Positions 47,641 to 63,300 of a stretch of 64,000 bases of DNA are shown here, piece after piece; within the stretch, counting starts at the first letter, position 1, and each line of letters begins with the position of its first letter. The position numbers and the translations under genes were made by a program. Origin of the DNA: Hydractinia symbiolongicarpus (Eukaryota; Cnidaria; Hydrozoa; Anthoathecata; Hydractiniidae); NCBI RefSeq assembly GCF_029227915.1, contig NC_079885.1, positions 3,658,001-3,722,000 of the forward strand, read 5' to 3'. The notes below the pieces were generated by a model. That model searched no databases. It had not been told where the DNA came from and saw only the letters and a list, made by a program, of their open reading frames with translations.

Positions 47641-50600
47641 TTTTTAAATGAAGTGCTCCAAACAGCGACCAGTGTAATCGCTGAGTTTCGGCAATCATGT
47701 CAAATTAAGGAGAATGTTATTTCTTGTAGTCAAACTGGTTCACTTATCACATTTATAAGGTCACAGTCCAAAGTTTCTTCAATTAAGTCCCAGAATTAAT
47801 CGCTTCACTGTTAAAAGCGATACAACTTAGTAATATCGGAAAAAAATCACTAAATACATGTTGGTACGAATATGTGATGCAACCGTTGTAATTGAAACGG
47901 ACTGATACCGTTAGAAAGTCAATGAAATGTAGTTTTTGAAACTGTCTCTCTTTTTCCAGCGTGCGCTAACGGCTAGGATTGGTCCCACTGTAAAAAATGA
48001 ATTATTTATCTAAATTTTGAAATGAAACGCTACCACAACGCCCAGTGACGTCGGTATATTCTAGCAATCATGTCAAATTAAGAGGAATGTTATTTCTTGT
48101 AGTCAAACTGGCTCACTTATCACATTTATAATGTCACAGTCCAAAATCAGTTCAATTAAGTCCCACAGTCAATCGTTTCACTTTTAAAAGCGATACAACC
48201 TAGTATTATCAGAAAAATATCGCTAAATACATGTTGGTACGAATATGTGACGCAACCCTTTTAACTCAAGCGGATTGATATCGTTAGAAAGTTTTTGAAA
48301 TGTAGGTTTTAAAACTGTCTCTATTTCTTCAGCGCGCGATAACGGCTAGGATTGGTGCCACAGTACAAAATGACTTATTTATCTAAACTTTTAAATAAAG
48401 CTATGCCACAGCGCCCAGCGAAATCGGTAAATTCCAGCAATCATGTCAAATTAAGAAAAATGTTATTTCTTGGGTCCAATTGTCTCATTTTTCACATTTA
48501 TGAGGTCAAAGTCCAAAATCAGTTCAATTAAGTCCCACAGTCAATCCTTTCACTGTTAAAAGCGATGCAACCTAGTAAAATCAGAAAATATCGCTAAATA
48601 CATGCTTGTACGAATATGTGACGCAACCGTTGTAATTGAAACGGACCGATACTGTTAGAAAGTCAATGAAATGTAGTTTTTAAAACAGTCTCTCTTTCTT
48701 CAGCGTACGCTAACGGCTAGGATTGGTCCCACTGTAAAAAATGAATTATTTATCTAAATTTTGAAATGAAGCGCTACCACAACGCCCAGTGAAGTCGGTA
48801 AATTCTAGCAATCATGTCAAATTAAGAAGAATGTTATTTCTTGTAGTCAAACTGGCTCACTTATCACATTTATAAGGTCACAGTCCAAAGTTACTTCAAT
48901 TAAGTCCCACAGTCAATCGTTTCACTGTTAAAAGCAATACAACCTAGTATTATCAGAAAAATATCGCTAAATACATGTTGGTACGAATATGTGACGCAAT
49001 CGTTGTAACACAAACGGACTGATACCGTTAGAAAGTCATTGAAATGTAGTTTTTGAAACTGTCTCTATTTCTTTAACGCGCGCTAACGGCCAGGATTGGT
49101 CCCATAGTAATAAAATACTTATTTATCTAAATTTTTAAATGAAGTGCTCCAAACAGCGACCAGTGTAATCGCTGAGTTTCAGCAATCATGTCAAATTAAG
49201 AAGAATGTTATTTCTTGTAGTCAAACTGGCTCACTTATCACATTTATAAGGTCACAGTCCAAAGTTACTTCAATTAAGTCCCAGAGTTAATCGCTTCACT
49301 GTTAAAAGCGATATAACTTAGTAATATCGTAAAAAAATCACTAAATACATATTGGTACGAATATGTGATCCAACCGTTGTAATTGCAACGGACTGATCCC
49401 GTTAGAAAGTCAATGAAATGTAGTTTTTAAAACTGTCTTTCTTACTTCAGCGTGCGCTAACGGCTAGGATTGGTCCCACTGTAAAAAATGAATTATTTAT
49501 CTAAATTTTGAAATGAAGCGCTACCACAACGCCCAGTGAAGTCGGTAAATTCTAGCAATCATGTCAAATTAAGAAGAATGTTATTTCTTGTAGTCAAACT
49601 GGCTCACTTATCACATTTATAAGGTTACAGTCCAAAGTTACTTTAATTAAGTCCCAGAGTCAATCGCTTCCCTTTTAAAAGCTATACAACTTAGTAATAT
49701 CAGAAAAAAATCACTAAATACATGTTGGTACGAATATGTGACGCAACCGTTTTAACTCAAGAGGATTGATACCGTTAGAAAGTCATTGAAATGTAGGTTT
49801 TAAAACTGTCTCTATTTCTTTAGCGCGCGATAACGGCTAGGATTGGTGCCACAGTACAAAATGACTTATTTATCTAAACTTTTAAATAAAGCTATACCAC
49901 AGCACCCATCGAAATCGGTAAATTCCAGCAATCATGTCAAATTAAAAAAAATGTTATTTCTTGGGTCCAAGTGTCTCATTTTTCACATTTATGAGGTCAA
50001 AGTCCAAATTCAGTTCAATTAAGTCCCACAGTCAATCCTTTCACTGTTAAAAGCGATGCAACCTAGTAAAATGAGAAAAATATCCCTAAATACATGCTTG
50101 TACGAATATGTGACGCAACCGTTGTAATTGAAACGGACCGATACTGTTAGTAAGTCAATGAAATGTAGTTTTTAAAACTGTCTGTCTTTCTTCAGCGTGC
50201 GCTAACGGCTAGGATTGGTCCCACTGTAAAAAATGAATTATTTATCTAAATTTTGAAATGAAGCGCTACCGCAACGCCCAGTGAAGTCGGTAAATTCTAG
50301 CAATCATGTCAAATTAAGAAGAATGTTATTTCTTGGGTCCAATTGTCTCACTTATCACATTTATAATGTCACAGTCTAAAATCAGTTCAATTAAGTCCCA
50401 CAGTCAATTGTTTCACTGTTAAAAGCGATACAACCTAGTATTATCAGAAAAATATCGCTAAATACATGTTGGTACGAATATGTGACGCAATCGTTGTAAC
50501 ACAAACGGACTGATACCGTTAGAAAGTCATTGAAATGTATTTTTTGAAACTGTCTCTATTTCTTTAACGCGCGTAACGGCCAGGATTGGTCCCATAGTAA

Positions 50601-52820
50601 GAAAAGACTTATTTATCTAAATATTTAAATGAAGTGCTCCAAACAGCGACCAGTGTAATCGCTGAGTTTTGGCAATCATGTCAAATTAAGAAGAATGTTA
50701 TTTCTTGGGGTCCAGTTGGCTCACTTATCATATTTATAAGGTCACAGTCCAAAGTTACTTTAATTAAGTCAAAGAGTCAATCTCTTCACTGTTAAAAGCG
50801 ATACAACTTAGTGATATCGGAAAAAAATCACTAAATACATGTTGGTACAAATATGTGATGCAACCGTTGTAATTGAAACGGACTGATACCGTTAGAAAGT
50901 CAATGAAATGTAGTTTTTGAAACTGTCTCTATTTCTTCAGCGCGCGATAACGGCTAGGATTGGTGCCACAGTACAAAATGACTTATTTATCTAAACTTTT
51001 AAATAAAGCTATATCACAGCGCCCATCGAAATCGGTAAATTCCAGCAATCATGTTAAATTAAAAAAAAATGTTATTTCTTGGGTCCCAGTGTCTCATTTT
51101 TCACATTTATGAGGTCAAAGTCCAAATTCAGTTCAATTAAGTCCCACAGTCAATCCTTTCACTGTTAAAAGCGATGCAACCTAGTAAAATGAGAAAAATA
51201 TCCCTAAATACATGCTTGTACGAATATGTGACGCAACCGTTGTAATTGAAACGGACCGATACTATTAGTAAGTCAATGAAATGTAGTTTTTAAAACTGTC
51301 TCTATTTCTTTAACGCGCGCTAACGACCAGGATTGGTCCCATAGTAAGAAAAGACTTATTTATCTAAATTTTTAAATGAAGTGCTCCAAACAGCGACCAG
51401 TGTAATCGCTGAGTTTCGGGAATCATGTCAAATTAAGAAGAATGTTATTTCTTGGGTCCCATTGTCTCACTTATCACCTTTATAATGTCACAGTACAAAA
51501 TCAATTCAATTAAGTCCCACAGTCAATCGTTTCACTGTTAAAAGCGATACAACCTAGTATTATCAGAAAAATATCGCTAAATAGATGTTGGTACGAATAT
51601 GTGACGCAATCGTTGTAACACAAACGGACTGATACCGTTAGAAAGTCATTGAAATGTAGTTTTTGAAACTGTCTCTATTTCTTTAACACGCGATAACGGC
51701 CAGGATTGGTCTCATAGTAAAAAAAGGACTTATTTATCTAAATTTTTAAATGAAGTGCTCCAAACAGCGACCAGTGTAATCGCTGAGTTTTGGCAATCAT
51801 GTCAAATTAAGAAGAATGTTGTTTCTTGTAGTCAAACTGGCTCACTTATCACATTTATAAGGTCACAGTCCAAAGTTACTTCAATTACGTCCCACAGTCA
51901 ATCGTTTCACTGTTAAAAGCGATACAACCTAGTATTATCAGAAAAATATCGCTAAATACATGTTGGTACGAATATGTGACGCAATCGTTGTAACACAAAC
52001 GGACTGACACGTTAGAAAGTCATTGAAATGTAGTTTTTGAAACTGTCTCTATTTCTTTAACGCGCGATAACGGCCAGGATTTGTCCCATAGTAAAAAAAG
52101 ACTTATTTATCTAAATTTTTAAATGAAGTGCTCCAAACAGCGACCAGTGTAATCGCTGAGTTTCGGCAATCATGTCAAATTAAGAAGAATGTTATTTCTT
52201 GTAGTCAAACTGGCTCACTTATCACATTTATAAGGTCAGAGTCCAAAGTTACTTTAATAAAGTCCCAGAGTCAATTGCATCACTGTTAAAAGCGATACAA
52301 CTTAGTAATATCTGAAAAAAATCACTAAATACATGTTGATACGAATATGTGACGCAACCGTTGTAACACAAACGGATTATTACCGTTAGAAAGTCATTGA
52401 AATGTAGTTTTTGAAACTGTCTCTATATCTTCAACGCGCGCTAACAGCCAGGATTGGTCCCACAGTAAAAAAAGATTATCTATCTAAATTTTTAAATGAA
52501 GCGCTCCATACAGCGACCAGTGTAATCGCTGAGTTCCAGCAATCATGTCAAATGAAGACTGTTACTTCTTAGGGTCTAGTTGGCTCACTTATCACATTTA
52601 TAAGGTCACAGTCCAAAGTTACTTCAATTAAGTCCCAGAGTCACTCGTTTCACTGTTAAAAGCGATACAACTTAGTAATATCGCAAAAAAATCACTAAAT
52701 ACATGTTGCTACGAATATGTGACGAAACCGTTGTAACTCAAGCGGATTGATATCGTTAGAAAGTCAATGAAATGTAGTATTTGAAACTGTATCTATTTCT
52801 TCAGCGCGTGCTAACGGCTA
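47640..52820 (+). repeat. Large segmental duplication, first copy
   Basis: The order of monomer variants here recurs at about 57336-64000. Anchors are AGGAGAATG at 47708 / 57401 (offset 9,693), the CACTTTTAAAAGCG form at 48181 / 58246 (10,065), GCGTAACGGCC at 50571 / 60637 (10,066), GTTGATACG at 52335 / 63145 (10,810) and CTCTATATCTTC at 52421 / 63603 (11,182). The offset grows by 1, 2 and 1 monomers, so this copy is four monomers shorter. Confidence 0.85.
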
Positions 52821-55800
52821 GGATTGGTCCCCAGTAAAAAATGACTTATTTTATCTAAATTTTTATGTGAAGCGCTACCATTGGGCCGAGTGTAATCGCT
52901 GAATTGCAGCAATCATGTCAAATTAAGAAGAATGTTGTTCTTTGGAGTCCGATTGGCTCATTTATCACATTTATAAGGTCACAGTACAAGGTTACTTCAA
53001 TTAAGTCCCACAGTCAATCGTTTCACTGTTAAAAGCAATACAACTTAGTAATATCGGAAAAAAATCATTAAGTGCATGTTGGTACGAATATCTAATGCAA
53101 CCGTTGTAGTTGAAACGGACTGATACCGTTAGAAAGTCAATGAAATGTAGTATTTGAAACTGTGTCTATTTCTTCAGCGCGTGCTAACGGCTAGGATTGG
53201 TCCCCAGTAAAAAATGACTTATTTTATCTAAATTTTTAAGTGAAGCGCTACCATTGGGCCGCGTGTAATCGCTGAATTGCAGCAATCATGTCAAATTAAG
53301 AAGAATGTTATTCTTTGGAGTCCAATTGGCTCATTTATCACATTTATAAGGTCACAGTCCAAAATCATTTCAATTAAGTCGCACAATCAATCGTTTCACT
53401 GTTAAAAGCGATACAACTTAGTAATATCGGAAAAAAATCACTAAGTACATGTTGGTACGAACATGTGACGCAACCGTTGTAACTCAAACGGATTGACACC
53501 GCAAGAAAGTCGATGAAATGTAGTTTTTTAAAATGTTTCTATTTCTTCAGCACGCGCTAAAGGCTAGGATTGGTCCCACAATACAAAATGACTTATTTAT
53601 CTAAACTTTTAAATAAAGCTATACCACAGCGCCCAGCGAAATCGGTAAATTCCAGCAGTCATGTCAAATTAAGAAGAATGTTATTTCTTGGGTCCAATTG
53701 TCTCACTTATCACATTTATAAGCTCACAGTCCAAAATCAGTTCAATTAAGTCCCACAGTCAATCATTCCACTGTTAAAAGCGATACAACCTAGTATTTTC
53801 AGAAAAATATCGCTAAACACATGTTGGTGCGATAATGTGACGCAACCGTTGTAACACAAACGGACTGATACCGTTAGAAAGTCATTCAAATGTAGTTTTT
53901 GAAACTGTCTCTAATTCTTCAACGCGTGCTAACGGCCAGGATTGGTCCCATAGTAAAAAAAGACTTATTTATCTAAATTTTTAAATGAAGTGCTCCAAAA
54001 AGCGACCAGTGTAGTCGCTGAGTTCCGGCAATCATGTCAAATTAAGAAGAATGTTATTTCTTGGGGTCCAGTTGGCTCACTTATCACATTTATAAGGTCA
54101 CAGTCCGACGTTACTTTAATTAAGTCCCAGAGTCAATCGCTTCACTGTTAAAAGCGATACAACTTAGTAATATCGGAAAAAAATCACTAAATACATGTTG
54201 GTACGAATATGTGACGCAACCGTTGTAACTCAAGCGGATTGATACCGTTAAAAAGTCATTGAAATGTAGTTTTCAAAACTGTCTCTATTTCTTCAGCGCG
54301 CGATAACGGCTAGGGTTGGTCCCACAGTACAAAATGACATATTTATTTAAACTTTTAAATAAAACGCTACCACAGCGCCCAGCAAAATCGGTAAAGACCA
54401 GCAATCATGTCAAATTAAGAAGATTGTTATTCCTTGGGTCCAGTTGTCTGATTTATCACACTTATAAGGTCACAGTCCAAAATCAGTTTAATTAAGTCCC
54501 ACAGTCAATCCTTTCACTGTTATAGGCGATACAACCTAGTATTATCAGAAAAATATCCCTAAATACATGTGGGGAGGAATATGTGACGCAACCGTTGTAA
54601 CTCAAAGGGACTGGTACCGTTAGAAATTCATTGAAATGTAGTTTTTAAAACTGTCTCTATTTCTTTAGCGCGCGATACCGGGTAGGATTGGTCCCACGGT
54701 AAAAAATGACTTATTTATCTCAATTTTTAAATGAAGCGCTCCAAGCAGCGCCGAGTGTAGTCGCTGAGTTGCGGCAATCATGTCAAATTAATAAGAATGT
54801 TATTTCTTGGGGTCCAGTTGGCTCACTTATCACATTTGTAAGGTCACAGTACAAGGTTACTTCAATTAAGTCCCACAGTCAATCGTTTCACTGTTAAAAG
54901 CAATACAACTTAGTAATATCGGAAAAAAATCATTAAGTGCATGTTGGTACAAATATCTAATACAACCGTTGTAGCTGAAACGGACTGATACCGTTAGAAA
55001 GTCAATAAAATGTAGTATTTGAAACTGTATCTATTTCTTCAGCGCGTGCTAACGGCTAGGTTTGGTCCCCAGTAAAAAATGACTTATTTTATCTGAATTT
55101 TTAAGTAAAGCGCTACCATTGGGCCGAGTGTAATCGCTGAATTGCAGCAATCATGTCAAATTAAGAAGAATGTTATTCCTTGGGTCCAGTTGTCTCATTT
55201 ATCATATTTATGAGGTCAAAGTGCAAAATCAGTTCAATTAAGTCCTGCAGTCAATCGTTTCACTGTTAAAAGCGATGCAACCTAGTAATATCGGAAAAAA
55301 ATCACTAAGTACATGTTGGTACGAATACGTGACGCAACCGATGAAAATTAAGCGGACTGATACAGATTGAAAGTCATTGAAATGTAGTTTTTCAAACTGC
55401 CTTTATTTTTTCAACGCGCGCTAACGGCCAGGATTGGTCCCACAGTAAAAAATGACTTATGTATCTAAATTTTTAAATGAAGTACTACCACAGCGCCCAG
55501 TGAAATCGGTAAATTCCAACAATCATGTCAAATTAAGAAGAATGTTATTTCTCGGGTCCAATAGTCTCACTTATCACATTTATAAGGTCACAGTCCAAAA
55601 TCACTTCAATTAAGTCCCACAGTCAATCGTTTCACTGTTAACAGCGATACAACTTAGTAACATCGGAAAGAAATCACTAAATACATGTTTGTACGAATGT
55701 GTGACGCAACCGTTGTAAATCAAACGGATTAACACCGTTAGAAATTCAATGAAATGGAGTTTTAGAAACTGTCTCTATTTCTTCAGCGCGCGCTAACGGC

Positions 55801-57335
55801 TAGGATTTGTCCCACAGTAAAAATGACATTCTTATCTAAATTTTTATATGAAGCGCTACCACCGGGGCCAATGAAATCGCTGTGTTGCGACAATCATGTC
55901 GAGTTAAGAAGAATGTTATTTCTTGGAGTCCAATTGTCGCATTATCACATTTACCAGATCAAAGTCTAAAATCGGTTCAGTTAAGTCCCACAGTCGATCG
56001 TTTTACTGTTAAAAGCGATGCAACCTGGTAACGCCGGAAAAACATCGTTAAGTGCATGATCGTACGAATATGTGACGGAACCGTTGTAGTTGAAACGGAC
56101 TGATACCGTTCGAAAGTCAATTAAATGCAGTTTTTGAAGCTGTCTCTATTTCTTCAGCGCGCGATAACGGCTAGGATTGGTCCCACAGTACAAAAATGAC
56201 TTTTATATCTAAATTTTTAAATAAAGCGCTGCCACAGCGCCCAGTGTAACTGCTGAGTTCAAGCAATCATGTAAAATTAAGAGGAATGTTATTTCTTGGA
56301 GTTCAATTGGCTCATTTATCACATTTATAAGGTCACAGTCCAGAATCACTTCAATTAAGTCCCACAGTCAATCGTTTCACTGTTAAAAGCAATGCAACCT
56401 AGTAATATCAGAAAAATGTCGCTAGGTAAATGTTGGTACGACTATGTGACGTAACCGTTGTCACTCAAACAAACTGATACTATTAGAAAGTCATTGAAGT
56501 GTAGTTTTTGAAACTGTCTCTATTTCTTCAGCGCGTCCTGACGGCTACGATTGGTCCCACAGTAAAAATTGACTTATTTATCTAAGTTTTCAAAGGAAGC
56601 GCTACCACAGGGTCCAGTGTAATCGCTGAGTTCCGACAATCATGTCGAGTGAAGAAGAATGTTTTTTCTTGGAGTCCAATTGTCTCATTTATCACATTTA
56701 TCAGATCAAAGTCAAAAATCAGATCAATTGAGTCCCACAGTCAATCATTTCACTGTTAAAAGCGATGCAACATAGTAACATCAGAAAAACATCGCTAAAT
56801 ACATGTTGGTCCAAATATGTGACCCAACCGTTGTAACTTAAACGGACTGACACAGTTAGAAAGTCAATAAAATGGAGTTTTTGAAACTGTCTCTATTTCT
56901 CCGGCGCGCGCTAACGGCTAGGATTTGTCCCACAGTAAAAATGACTTATTTATCTAAATTTTTTAATAAAGCGCTACCACAGGGTCCAGTGTAATTGCTG
57001 AGTTCCGACAATCATAACGAGTTAAGAAGAATGTTTTTTCTTGGAGTCCAATTGTCTCATTTATCACATTTATCAGATCAAAGTCAAAAATCAGTTCAAT
57101 AAAGTCCCACAGTCAATCGTTTTACTGTTAAAAGCGATGCAACCTGGTAACATCGGAAAAACATCTTTAAGTTCATGATGGTAAGAATATGTGAGGGAAC
57201 TGTTGTAATTGAAACGGACTGATACCGTTAGAAAGTCAATTAAATGGAGTTTTTGAAACTGTCTCTATTTCTTCAGCGCGCGATAACGGCTAGGATTTTA
57301 TCCCACAGTACAAAAATTACTTTTTCATCTAAATT
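52820..57335 (+). repeat. Diverged (probably older) satellite monomers
   Basis: About 12 monomers keep the 372-373-bp period but differ from the consensus at many more sites than elsewhere, with fewer shared private variants among themselves. Examples are TTGGGCCGAGTGTAATCGC, GGTCCCCAGTAAAAAATG and CATCTTTAAGTTCATGATGG. One subset, the GGTCCCCAGT form, recurs at about 52820, 53200 and 55065. The block ends abruptly at about 57330-57345, where a young class begins inside a monomer. Confidence 0.8.
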
Positions 57336-60300
57336 TTTAAATGAAGTGCTCCAAACAGCGACCAGTGTAATCGCTGAGTTTCGGCAATCATGTCAAATTA
57401 AGGAGAATGTTATTTCTTGTAGTCAAACTGGTTCACTTATCACATTTATAAGGTCACAGTCCAAAGTTTCTTCAATTAAGTCCCAGAATTAATCGCTTCA
57501 CTGTTAAAAGCGATACAACTTAGTAATATCGGAAAAAAATCACTAAATACATGTTGGTACGAATATGTGATGCAACCGTTGTAATTGAAACGGACTGATA
57601 CCGTTAGAAAGTCAATGAAATGTAGTTTTTGAAACTGTCTCTCTTTTTCCAGCGTGCGCTAACGGCTAGGATTGGTCCCACTGTAAAAAATGAATTTTTT
57701 ATCTAAATTTTGAAATGAAACGCTACCACAACGCCCAGTGACGTCGGTATATTCTAGCAATCATGTCAAATTAAGAGGAATGTTATTTCTTGTAGTCAAA
57801 CTGGCTCACTTATCACATTTATAAGGTCACAGTCTAAAGTTACTTCAATTAAGTCCCAGAGTTAATCGCTTCACTGTTAAAAGCGATACAACTTAGTAAT
57901 ATCGTAAAAAAATCACTAAATACATGTTGGTACGAATATGTGATGCAACCGTTGTAATTGAAACGGACTGATACCGTTAGAAAGTCAATGAAATGTAGTT
58001 TTTGAAACTGTCTCTCTTTTTCCAGCGTGCGCTAACGGCTAGGATTGGTCCCACAGTACAAAACGACTTACTTATCTAAATTTTGAAATGAAGCGCTACC
58101 ACAGCGCCCAGTGAAATCGGTAAATTCCAGCAATCATGTCAAATTAAGAAGAATGTTATTTCTTGGGTCCAATTGTCTGACTTATCACATTTATAATGTC
58201 ACAGTCCAAAATCAGTTCAATTAAGTCCCAGAGTCAATCGTTTCACTTTTAAAAGCGATACAACCTAGTATTATCAGAAAAATATCGCTAAATACATGTT
58301 GGTACGAATATGTGACGCAACCCTTTTAACTCAAGCGGATTGATATCGTTAGAAAGTTTTTGAAATGTAGGTTTTAAAACTGTCTCTATTTCTTCAGCGC
58401 GCGATAACGGCTAGGATTGGTGCCACAGTACAAAATGACTTATTTATCTAAACTTTTAAATAAAGCTATGCCACAGCGCCCAGCGAAATCGGTAAATTCC
58501 AGCAATCATGTCAAATTAAGAAAAATGTTATTTCTTGGGTCCAATTGTCTCATTTTTCACATTTATGAGGTCAAAGTCCAAAATCAGTTCAATTAAGTCC
58601 CACAGTCAATCCTTTCACTGTTAAAAGCGATGCAACCTAGTAAAATCAGAAAAATATCGCTAAATACATGCTTGTACGAATATGTGACGCAACCGTTGTA
58701 ATTGAAACGGACCGATACTGTTAGAAAGTCAATGAAATGTAGTTTTTAAAACAGTCTCTCTTTCTTCAGCGTACGCTAACGGCTAGGATTGGTCCCACTG
58801 TAAAAAATGAATTATTTATCTAAATTTTGAAATGAAGCGCTACCACAACGCCCAGTGAAGTCGGTAAATTCTAGCAATCATGTCAAATTAAGAAGAATGT
58901 TATTTCTTGTAGTCAAACTGGCTCACTTATCACATTTATAAGGTCACAGTCCAAAGTTACTTCAATTAAGTCCCACAGTCAATCGTTTCACTGTTAAAAG
59001 CAATACAACCTAGTATTATCAGAAAAATATCGCTAAATACATGTTGGTACGAATATGTGACGCAATCGTTGTAACACAAACGGACTGATACCGTTAGAAA
59101 GTCATTGAAATGTAGTTTTTGAAACTGTCTCTATTTCTTTAACGCGCGCTAACGGCCAGGATTGGTCCCATAGTAATAAAAGACTTATTTATCTAAATTT
59201 TTAAATGAAGTGCTCCAAACAGCGACCAGTGTAATCGCTGAGTTTCAGCAATCATGTCAAATTAAGAAGAATGTTATTTCTTGTAGTCAAACTGGCTCAC
59301 TTATCACATTTATAAGGTCACAGTCCAAAGTTACTTCAATTAAGTCCCAGAGTTAATCGCTTAACTGTTAAAAGCGATACAACTTAGTAATATCGTAAAA
59401 AAATCACTAAATACATATTGGTACGAATATGTGATCCAACCGTTGTAATTGCAACGGACTGATCCCGTTAGAAAGTCAATGAAATGTAGTTTTTAAAACT
59501 GTCTTTCTTACTTCAGCGTGCGCTAACGGCTAGGATTGGTCCCACTGTAAAAAATGAATTATTTATCTAAATTTTGAAATGAAGCGCTACCACAACGCCC
59601 AGTGAAGTCGGTAAATTCTAGCAATCATGTCAAATTAAGAAGAATGTTATTTCTTGTAGTCAAACTGGCTCACTTATCACATTTATAAGGTCACAGTCCA
59701 AAGTTACTTTAATTAAGTCCCAGAGTCAATCGCTTCCCTTTTAAAAGCTATACAACTTAGTAATATCAGAAAAAAATCACTAAATACATGTTGGTACGAA
59801 TATGTGACGCAACCGTTTTAACTCAAGAGGATTGATACCGTTAGAAAGTCATTGAAATGTAGGTTTTAAAACTGTCTCTATTTCTTTAGCGCGCGATAAC
59901 GGCTAGGATTGGTGCCACAGTACAAAATGACTTATTTATCTAAACTTTTAAATAAAGCTATACCACAGCGCCCATCGAAATCGGTAAATTCCAGCAATCA
60001 TGTCAAATTAAAAAAAATGTTATTTCTTGGGTCCAAGTGTCTCATTTTTCACATTTATGAGGTCAAAGTCCAAATTCAGTTCAATTAAGTCCCACAGTCA
60101 ATCCTTTCACTGTTAAAAGCGATGCAGCCTAGTAAAATGAGAAAAATATCCCTAAATACATGCTTGTACGAATATGTGACGCAACCGTTGTAATTGAAAC
60201 GGACCGATACTGTTAGTAAGTCAATGAAATGTAGTTTTTAAAACTGTCTGTCTTTCTTCAGCGTGCGCTAACGGCTAGGATTGGTCCCACTGTAAAAAAT

Positions 60301-63300
60301 GAATTATTTATCTAAATTTTGAAATGAAGCGCTACCGCAACGCCCAGTGAAGTCGGTAAATTCTAGCAATCATGTCAAATTAAGAAGAATGTTATTTCTT
60401 GGGTCCAATTGTCTCACTTATCACATTTATAATGTCACAGTCTAAAATCAGTTCAATTAAGTCCCACAGTCAATTGTTTCACTGTTAAAAGCGATACAAC
60501 CTAGTATTATCAGAAAAATATCGCTAAATACATGTTGGTACGAATATGTGACGCAATCGTTGTAACACAAACGGACTGATACCGTTAGAAAGTCATTGAA
60601 ATGTATTTTTTGAAACTGTCTCTATTTCTTTAACGCGCGTAACGGCCAGGATTGGTCCCATAGTAAGAAAAGACTTATTTATCTAAATATTTAAATGAAG
60701 TGCTCCAAACAGCGACCAGTGTAATCGCTGAGTTTTGGCAATCATGTCAAATTAAGAAGAATGTTATTTCTTGGGGTCCAGTTGGCTCACTTATCATATT
60801 TATAAGGTCACAGTCCAAAGTTACTTTAATTAAGTCCCAGAGTCAATCTCTTCACTGTTAAAAGCGATACAACTTAGTGATATCGGAAAAAAATCACTAA
60901 AAACATGTTGGTACAAATATGTGATGCAACCGTTGTAATTGAAACGGACTGATACCGTTAGAAAGTCAATGAAATGTAGTTTTTGAAACTGTCTCTATTT
61001 CTTCAGCGCGCGATAACGGCTAGGATTGGTGCCACAGTACAAAATGACTTATTTATCTAAACTTTTAAATAAAGCTATATCACAGCGCCCATCGAAATCG
61101 GTAAATTCCAGCAATCATGTTAAATTAAAAAAAATGTTATTTCTTGGGTCCCAGTGTCTCATTTTTCACATTTATGAGGTCAAAGTCCAAATTCAGTTCA
61201 ATTAAGTCCCACAGTCAATCCTTTCACTGTTAAAAGCGATGCAACCTAGTAAAATGAGAAAAATATCCCTAAATACATGCTTGTACGAATATGTGACGCA
61301 ACCGTTGTAATTGAAACGGACCGATACTATTAGTAAGTCAATGAAATGTAGTTTTTAAAACTGTCTCTCTTTCTTCAGCGTGCGCTAACGGCTAGGATTG
61401 GTCCCACTGTAAAAAATGAATTATTTATCTAAATTTTGAAATGAAGTGCTCCAAACAGCGACCAGTGTAATCGCTGAGTTTCGGCAATCATGTCAAATTA
61501 AGAAGAATGTTATTTCTTGTAGTCAAACTGGCTCACTTAACACATTTATAAGGTCACAGTCCAAAGTAACTTCAATTAAGTCCCAGAGTCAATCGCTTCA
61601 CTGTTAAAAGCGATACAACTTAGTAATATCGAAAAAAATCACTAAATACATGTTGGTACGAATATGTGATGCAACCGTTGTAATTGAAACGGACTGATAC
61701 CGTTAAAAAGTCATTGAAATGTAGTTTTTGAAACTGTCTCTATTTCTTCAGCGCGCGATAACGGCTGGGATTGGTGCCACAGTACAAAATGACTTATTTA
61801 TCTAAACTTTTAAATAAAGCTATGCCACAGCGCCCAGCGAAATCGGTAAATTCCAGCAATCATGTCAAATTAAGATAAATGTTATTTCTTGGGTCCAATT
61901 GTCTCATTTTTCACATTTATGAGGTCAAAGTCCAAAATCAGTTCAATTAAGTCCCACAGTCAATCCTTTCACTGTAAAAAGCGATGCAACCTAGTAAAAT
62001 CAGAAAAACATCGCTAAATACATGCTTGTACGAATATGTGACGCAACCGTTGTAATTGAAACGGACCGATGCTGTTAGAAATTCAATGAAATGTAGTTTT
62101 TAAAACAGTCTCTATTTCTTTAACGCGCGCTAACGACCAGGATTGGTCCCATAGTAAGAAAAGACTTATTTATCTAAATTTTTAAATGAAGTGCTCCAAA
62201 CAGCGACCAGTGTAATCGCTGAGTTTCGGGAATCATGTCAAATTAAGAAGAATGTTATTTCTTGGGTCCCATTGTCTCACTTATCACCTTTATAATGTCA
62301 CAGTACAAAATCAATTCAATTAAGTCCCACAGTCAATCGTTTCACTGTTAAAAGCGATACAACCTAGAATTATCAGAAAAATATCGCTAAATAGATGTTG
62401 GTACGAATATGTGACGCAATCGTTGTAACACAAACGGACTGATACCGTTAGAAAGTCATTGAAATGTAGTTTTTGAAACTGTCTCTATTTCTTTAACACG
62501 CGATAACGGCCAGGATTGGTCTCATAGTAAAAAAAGGACTTATTTATCTAAATTTTTAAATGAAGCGCTCCAAACAGCGACCAGTGTAATCGCTGAGTTT
62601 TGGCAATCATGTCAAATTAAGAAGAATGTTGTTTCTTGTAGTCAAACTGGCTCACTTATCACATTTATAAGGTCACAGTCCAAAGTTACTTCAATTACGT
62701 CCCACAGTCAATCGTTTCACTGTTAAAAGCGATACAACCTAGTATTATCAGAAAAATATCGCTAAATACATGTTGGTACGAATATGTGACGCAATCGTTG
62801 TAACACAAACGGACTGACACGTTAGAAAGTCATTGAAATGTAGTTTTTGAAACTGTCTCTATTTCTTTAACGCGCGATAACGGCCAGGATTGGTCCCATA
62901 GTAAAAAAAGACTTATTTATCTAAATTTTTAAATGAAGTGCTCCAAAGAGCGACCAGTGTAATCGCTGAGTTTCGGCAATCATGTCAAATTAAGAAGAAT
63001 GTTATTTCTTGTAGTCAAACTGGCTCACTTATCACATTTATAAGGTCAGAGTCCAAAGTTACTTTAATAAAGTCCCAGAGTCAATCGCATCACTGTTAAA
63101 AGCGATACAACTTAGTAATATCTGAAAAAAATCACTAAATACATGTTGATACGAATATGTGACGCAACCGTTGTAACACAAACGGATTATTACCGTTAGA
63201 AAGTCATTGAAATGTAGTTTTTGAAACCGTCTCTAATTCTACAACTTGCGCGAACGGCCAGGATTGGTCCCACCGTAAAAAATGACTTATTTATCTAAAT

